The notes beneath the pieces were generated by a model that was not told the origin of the DNA, ran no database searches, and was given only the letters and a program-made list of their open reading frames with translations. From JAPOXR01 sp963664715 (GTDB lineage: Bacteria; Pseudomonadota; Alphaproteobacteria; Rhodobacterales; Rhodobacteraceae), in the NCBI GenBank assembly GCA_963664715.2, contig CAXXUY010000009.1:62001-126000 (forward strand): a stretch of DNA of 64,000 nucleotides. Direction: 5' to 3'. A program made the translations under genes and the position numbers. Below, piece after piece: positions 60,955 through 64,000 of the stretch (its first letter is position 1; every line of letters begins with the position of its first letter).

Positions 60955-61864
60955 ATCTCGGGTTTCTGTCGAACCGAATGGCATGGCGTTGAAGCAGGCC
61001 GGAAACATGTGAAAACCCGGCCTTCGCCATGGTTAGCGACGGCGCCTTCACGGGATCCTGTTCCGCTTCGACCACAAGCCAGCCATCGTAGCCGTGTTCG
61101 GCTATCTTCTTGACCAGCGGACCGTAGTCAAGGTCACCATCTCCAGGGACCGTAAAGACACCCTCATGTATGGCCTCCTCGAATGTCTGGCTGAGCGGAT
61201 CAAGTGCATCGCAGACAGATCTGCGAATGTCCTTGAGGTGAATGTGGGAAATCCGGTTCCACCATCTGTCCATCACGACCCTGTAGTCGCCTCCTGCCAT
61301 TGCCACATGACCTGTGTCGAGAAGCAGTCGAAGCGGTTCCCCTGTAGCGGACATGAACCGATCTATCTCATCCACGGTTTCCACCGGCATCATCACATGG
61401 GGATGATAGACCAGCGTCAGGCCGGCTTCCTCAACACGTCTTGCGAAATCCGTCACGCGCCGGGCGTAGACCTGCAGGTCAAGTCCATCAAGGGGTGGCG
61501 TCCGTGCAAGTACCGCCGCGGAACCTCCGTCCGGTCCCGCTGCACATTCCCCGTAGACCATGACCTGGCAACCGAGCGCCACGAGATGGTCAATCATCGG
61601 TAACGCTTCCGGCCATTCATCCTCGACCGATCGCTCGGCAAGGAAACCGGAATACCAGGACGTGACCGGAACAAGTCCGAAATTCGCCAGGGTTGCCTTG
61701 ACGGTTCCGGGCTGCTTCGGGAATTTCCGACCCAGTTCGATACCGGTGAACCCGGCCCGGGCAGCTTCGGCAATGCAGGTCTCGTAACTGATGTCGTCGC
61801 CGAGTTCCAAGATCCCTTCGTTGGTCCAACTCAAGGGGCTGATGCCGAGTCTCATACGGTTCAT
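60941..61864 (-). CDS. iolE: Sugar epimerase-fold TIM barrel, inosose dehydratase-like
   Basis: 307 residues. The opening LGISPLSWTNEGILELGDDIS, the AGFTGIELGRKFP block, the metal-binding VYHPHVMMPVETVDEID, LLLDTGHVAMAG and the C-terminal GVFTVPGDGDLDYGPL and WLVVEAEQDPVKAP closely follow IolE (2-keto-myo-inositol dehydratase). All metal ligands (Glu, His, Asp) have plausible counterparts. It is followed by the IolG-like dehydrogenase; other iol genes are not in the window. Confidence 0.8.
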   Translation of the reverse strand: MNRMRLGISPLSWTNEGILELGDDISYETCIAEAARAGFTGIELGRKFPKQPGTVKATLANFGLVPVTSWYSGFLAERSVEDEWPEALPMIDHLVALGCQVMVYGECAAGPDGGSAAVLARTPPLDGLDLQVYARRVTDFARRVEEAGLTLVYHPHVMMPVETVDEIDRFMSATGEPLRLLLDTGHVAMAGGDYRVVMDRWWNRISHIHLKDIRRSVCDALDPLSQTFEEAIHEGVFTVPGDGDLDYGPLVKKIAEHGYDGWLVVEAEQDPVKAPSLTMAKAGFSHVSGLLQRHAIRFDRNPRYDNN

Positions 61865-62187
61865 GATTGAATTGTCCCGGAGTCTTTGTCTGAGCCTTGT
61901 TCAGATCGAGGATCAAGCGTACGGGATTGCTGTTGCAGTGGCAAGGAAACATCCCGATTCCTGTCGGCCCTTTTCGTCCAGGACAAAACCCTGAATCTTC
62001 AAGCTTGTCGGGGAATACTCTGCCTCGGTTTCCCCTCCGTGCTCCGGGGCAACCGGGCCTGCCGCACAGCACCAAACATCAGGCGCCGAAACATGTAGAG
62101 GATCGACCCGTCGGAACCGGCATCCATAGGGGACCTCGCCTGCCCGCCATGTGCTGACTGCAGGGAGGCGTCGATTTCTGGCGGATA
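61865..62187. other. Gap upstream of iolE-like gene
   Basis: About 320 bp between two leftward genes. Overlapping short frames lack motifs. It should hold the promoter of the iolE-iolG pair; no operator was recognised. Confidence 0.35.
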
Positions 62188-63405
62188 TCAATTGTTGAGA
62201 CGATCCGGTCGACTGGCCCAGTTCATTGCAGCCAATGCACCTGCGCCAAAGATCGCAAAGGCAATGGTCTGGCTGTAGATGGTTCCATCGAAGCTTCTGC
62301 CCACGATCGCTCCGAAAGGAACTGAAATGAATGTTGAAAGCGTCGCAACGACAGCTGCTCCCACGCCGGCAATGTGACCAAGCGGCTCCATGGCAAGCGC
62401 ATTCAGATTTCCGAAGAGGAGCCCGATACAGAGGAAGACTGCAAACAGGTAGGCCATGAACAGCCAGAAGGGCGGGAGTCCGTCGAACACCAGGGCAAGT
62501 GCCCATGCAATGATCGAAACCGCCGTTACGCACAAAAGGGCCGAGCTGGCGAGCCTGCGCATTCCGTGCTTGAGAACGAGGCGGCCATTTGCCAGCGATG
62601 CGCCTCCGGAAGCAAGAGCCAACATGCCGAAGTAAAAGGGGAACAGCGCGCCGGCCCCATAGGCATCCTGGAAGATCTGCTGGGCCGAACTCAAATAGGC
62701 GACAAACGGGGCCAGCACGAACCCGCTTGCAATCGTGTATCCGAGCGCCGTCCGGATCCTCAACACTTCCAGTACCGCCCGGCCAATCGCCTCCAGGGAG
62801 AAAGGCAATCGGCGCGAGGCAGGAAGGGTTTCCGGTTGACGAAGCGAAAACCAGGCCAACCCGACCAGTGCCAGGGCAAGAAATGTCGCAAATATCGCGC
62901 GCCAGCCTCCAAGCCAGAGTATCCCCTGCCCGAGTGCCGGGGCCACGGTCGGAACGAGAATGAACACTGCCATTGCATACGACATGAGCCGCGCCATTTG
63001 GCGCCCTTCATACTGATCCCGCACCAGGGCGACGATCACGATGCGCGGTCCGGAAGCACCGATTCCCTGAAGCACACGGCCTGCGATCATCATCCAGAAT
63101 GTGTTTGCAAGAATGCTCATGAGGCATCCTGCCATGAACAGGAAGAGGCCGACATGGACAGCCGGCTTGCGTCCGATACTGTCGGAGAGCGGACCAAAGC
63201 AGATCTGGCCAATGCCCAGTCCGATGAACACGGTCGTGACGACGAATTGCACATCGTTCCGGTGTTCCAGCCCCAGATCATCGCCGATATCGGGCAGTGC
63301 CGGCAGCATCGCGTCGATCGAAAGCGCGATCAGCGACATCAGGAGACCTATAAGAAAGACGAACTCGGCGGTACTGAGAGTCGTTCCGCTTGGCTCTTTG
63401 CCCAT
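62188..63405 (-). CDS. MFS multidrug efflux transporter (Bcr/CflA-type)
   Basis: 405 residues with twelve predicted membrane helices. Early motifs fit DHA1/Bcr: LSIDAMLPALPDIGDDLGL, the FGPLSDSIGRKPAVHVGLFL loop (motif A, GxxxDxxGRK), and VLQGIGASGPRIVIVALVRD (motif C-like region of helices 4-5). It exports drugs or small metabolites with protons. It stands alone, upstream of the inositol-type pair but separated by over 300 bp. Confidence 0.9.
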   Translation of the reverse strand: MGKEPSGTTLSTAEFVFLIGLLMSLIALSIDAMLPALPDIGDDLGLEHRNDVQFVVTTVFIGLGIGQICFGPLSDSIGRKPAVHVGLFLFMAGCLMSILANTFWMMIAGRVLQGIGASGPRIVIVALVRDQYEGRQMARLMSYAMAVFILVPTVAPALGQGILWLGGWRAIFATFLALALVGLAWFSLRQPETLPASRRLPFSLEAIGRAVLEVLRIRTALGYTIASGFVLAPFVAYLSSAQQIFQDAYGAGALFPFYFGMLALASGGASLANGRLVLKHGMRRLASSALLCVTAVSIIAWALALVFDGLPPFWLFMAYLFAVFLCIGLLFGNLNALAMEPLGHIAGVGAAVVATLSTFISVPFGAIVGRSFDGTIYSQTIAFAIFGAGALAAMNWASRPDRLNN

Positions 63406-63957
63406 GCCTCACCTCGATTCCAGTGAACCGTCGGTACCGGCGCGCTGCGTGAACAGCAATAGTAAAGGGAACTGTGCCAACGAAGGGCTGTCCGCAGCAA
63501 ATATGGTCAATGGTTCCATACGGATACCAATTCGATGACCTTGGTGTCCCAGCTATCAACCGGTGCGCTCCACACGACCGGGTCAGACTTGCCAAGCCGA
63601 CTATTGCCCGACTTGTTCCTCGCCCGGCAGAAAGTCATCGGATTGGTCGAATATGCAAGGATTGCAGCGACTGTTCTCGACTCTGGTCAGACATTCTTCC
63701 TCGCTGCCCCATTTGCCATGGACTGTTTCAGTGAACAGATGCGTTTCGGCTTACAAGGGCAGCAAATGGAAAACCCGGACTGAATTCCCGGACCGCAATC
63801 CCCCGTTCGTACGGGAGATCCTCCAATTGAGAGTGAATTGGCAAGTTGGATTGCAATGACACTGGATGGTGGCTGGCAACCGGCCTGATCCGTTCTGGCG
63901 GAATTTCAGCGAATCCATGGCGGTATCTGCCGCGCTCGTTGAAACCGGTGTTGGATA
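63406..63957. other. Gap before the right edge
   Basis: Several short frames but no motif or coding signal that I trust. It would hold the efflux pump's promoter. Confidence 0.35.
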
Positions 63958-64000
63958 TGACGAGTGAACTCCAGCCGACTCCGGAAGATATCCGGGCATT
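63958..64000 (+). CDS. Possible start of a gene cut by the window edge
   Basis: An ATG opens MTSELQPTPEDIRA and remains open to the edge. The ribosome binding site is poor and 14 codons are too few to identify the product. Confidence 0.3.

Noticed and set aside
1..64000. CRISPR array
   Set aside because: No regularly spaced repeats were seen; the repeats present are IS ends, a target duplication or short pairs.

Overview
The window looks like alphaproteobacterial chromosome, most likely Rhodobacterales or a close relative. Three things point that way: a cytoplasmic sulfite dehydrogenase (SoeABC) of the marine Roseobacter type, a glutamate synthase / undecaprenyl-pyrophosphatase / NDUFA9-like neighbourhood that is usual in that group, and high-GC, GCC/GGC-rich codon use. 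The assignment is inferred from protein resemblance only. The DNA is full of insertion sequences and gene remnants, suggesting a genome under IS expansion and gene loss.

Bases 1-15,254 are accessory DNA. An ISNCY transposase runs in from the left edge and abuts a decayed RloB-type abortive-infection gene. An IS1634-type transposase remnant is split by a complete 4.0-kb transposon whose ends can be placed to the base: TGT/ACA termini and a 5-bp CCAGC target duplication. It carries a DDE transposase, an ExeA/TniB-like ATPase, a Toprim/DUF3991 protein and a zinc-ribbon protein. Next come a Tn3-type transposase remnant, an unrecognised two-gene membrane / Cys-rich secreted module, an HNH nuclease of the phosphorothioate-DNA type IV class, an intact IS6 element, and two adjacent tyrosine recombinases that each carry a lesion.

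Bases 15,809-29,978 are core metabolism: soeA-trpC-soeB-soeC, with tryptophan-pathway trpC inserted in the sulfite dehydrogenase operon; gltBD in convergent orientation; uppP; a short porin-like fragment; and an NDUFA9-like NAD(P)-binding protein. Bases 30,013-39,922 are another IS zone. It holds IS481 and rearranged IS66 pieces, a sugar ABC ATPase fused in one frame to a signal-less sugar-binding domain, two short-chain dehydrogenases, TolC-like, ScpB-like, resolvase and phytanoyl-CoA dioxygenase remnants, a ParDE toxin-antitoxin pair, and an IS with paired 21-22-bp repeats at each end.

Bases 40,301-47,974 hold a five-gene operon (HMGL-like TIM-barrel protein plus a complete oligopeptide-type ABC importer) with a divergent LysR regulator. 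Bases 48,716-51,854 are a zur-znuC-znuB operon divergent from znuA, with a Zur-type operator between them. A Pit phosphate transporter coupled to a GOLPH3/GPP34-domain protein follows. The window ends with a 2H phosphoesterase, a LacI-controlled sugar ABC importer without its ATPase, an inositol-type catabolic pair (IolE- and IolG-like) and a Bcr/CflA-type efflux pump. No rRNA, tRNA or CRISPR array was seen.
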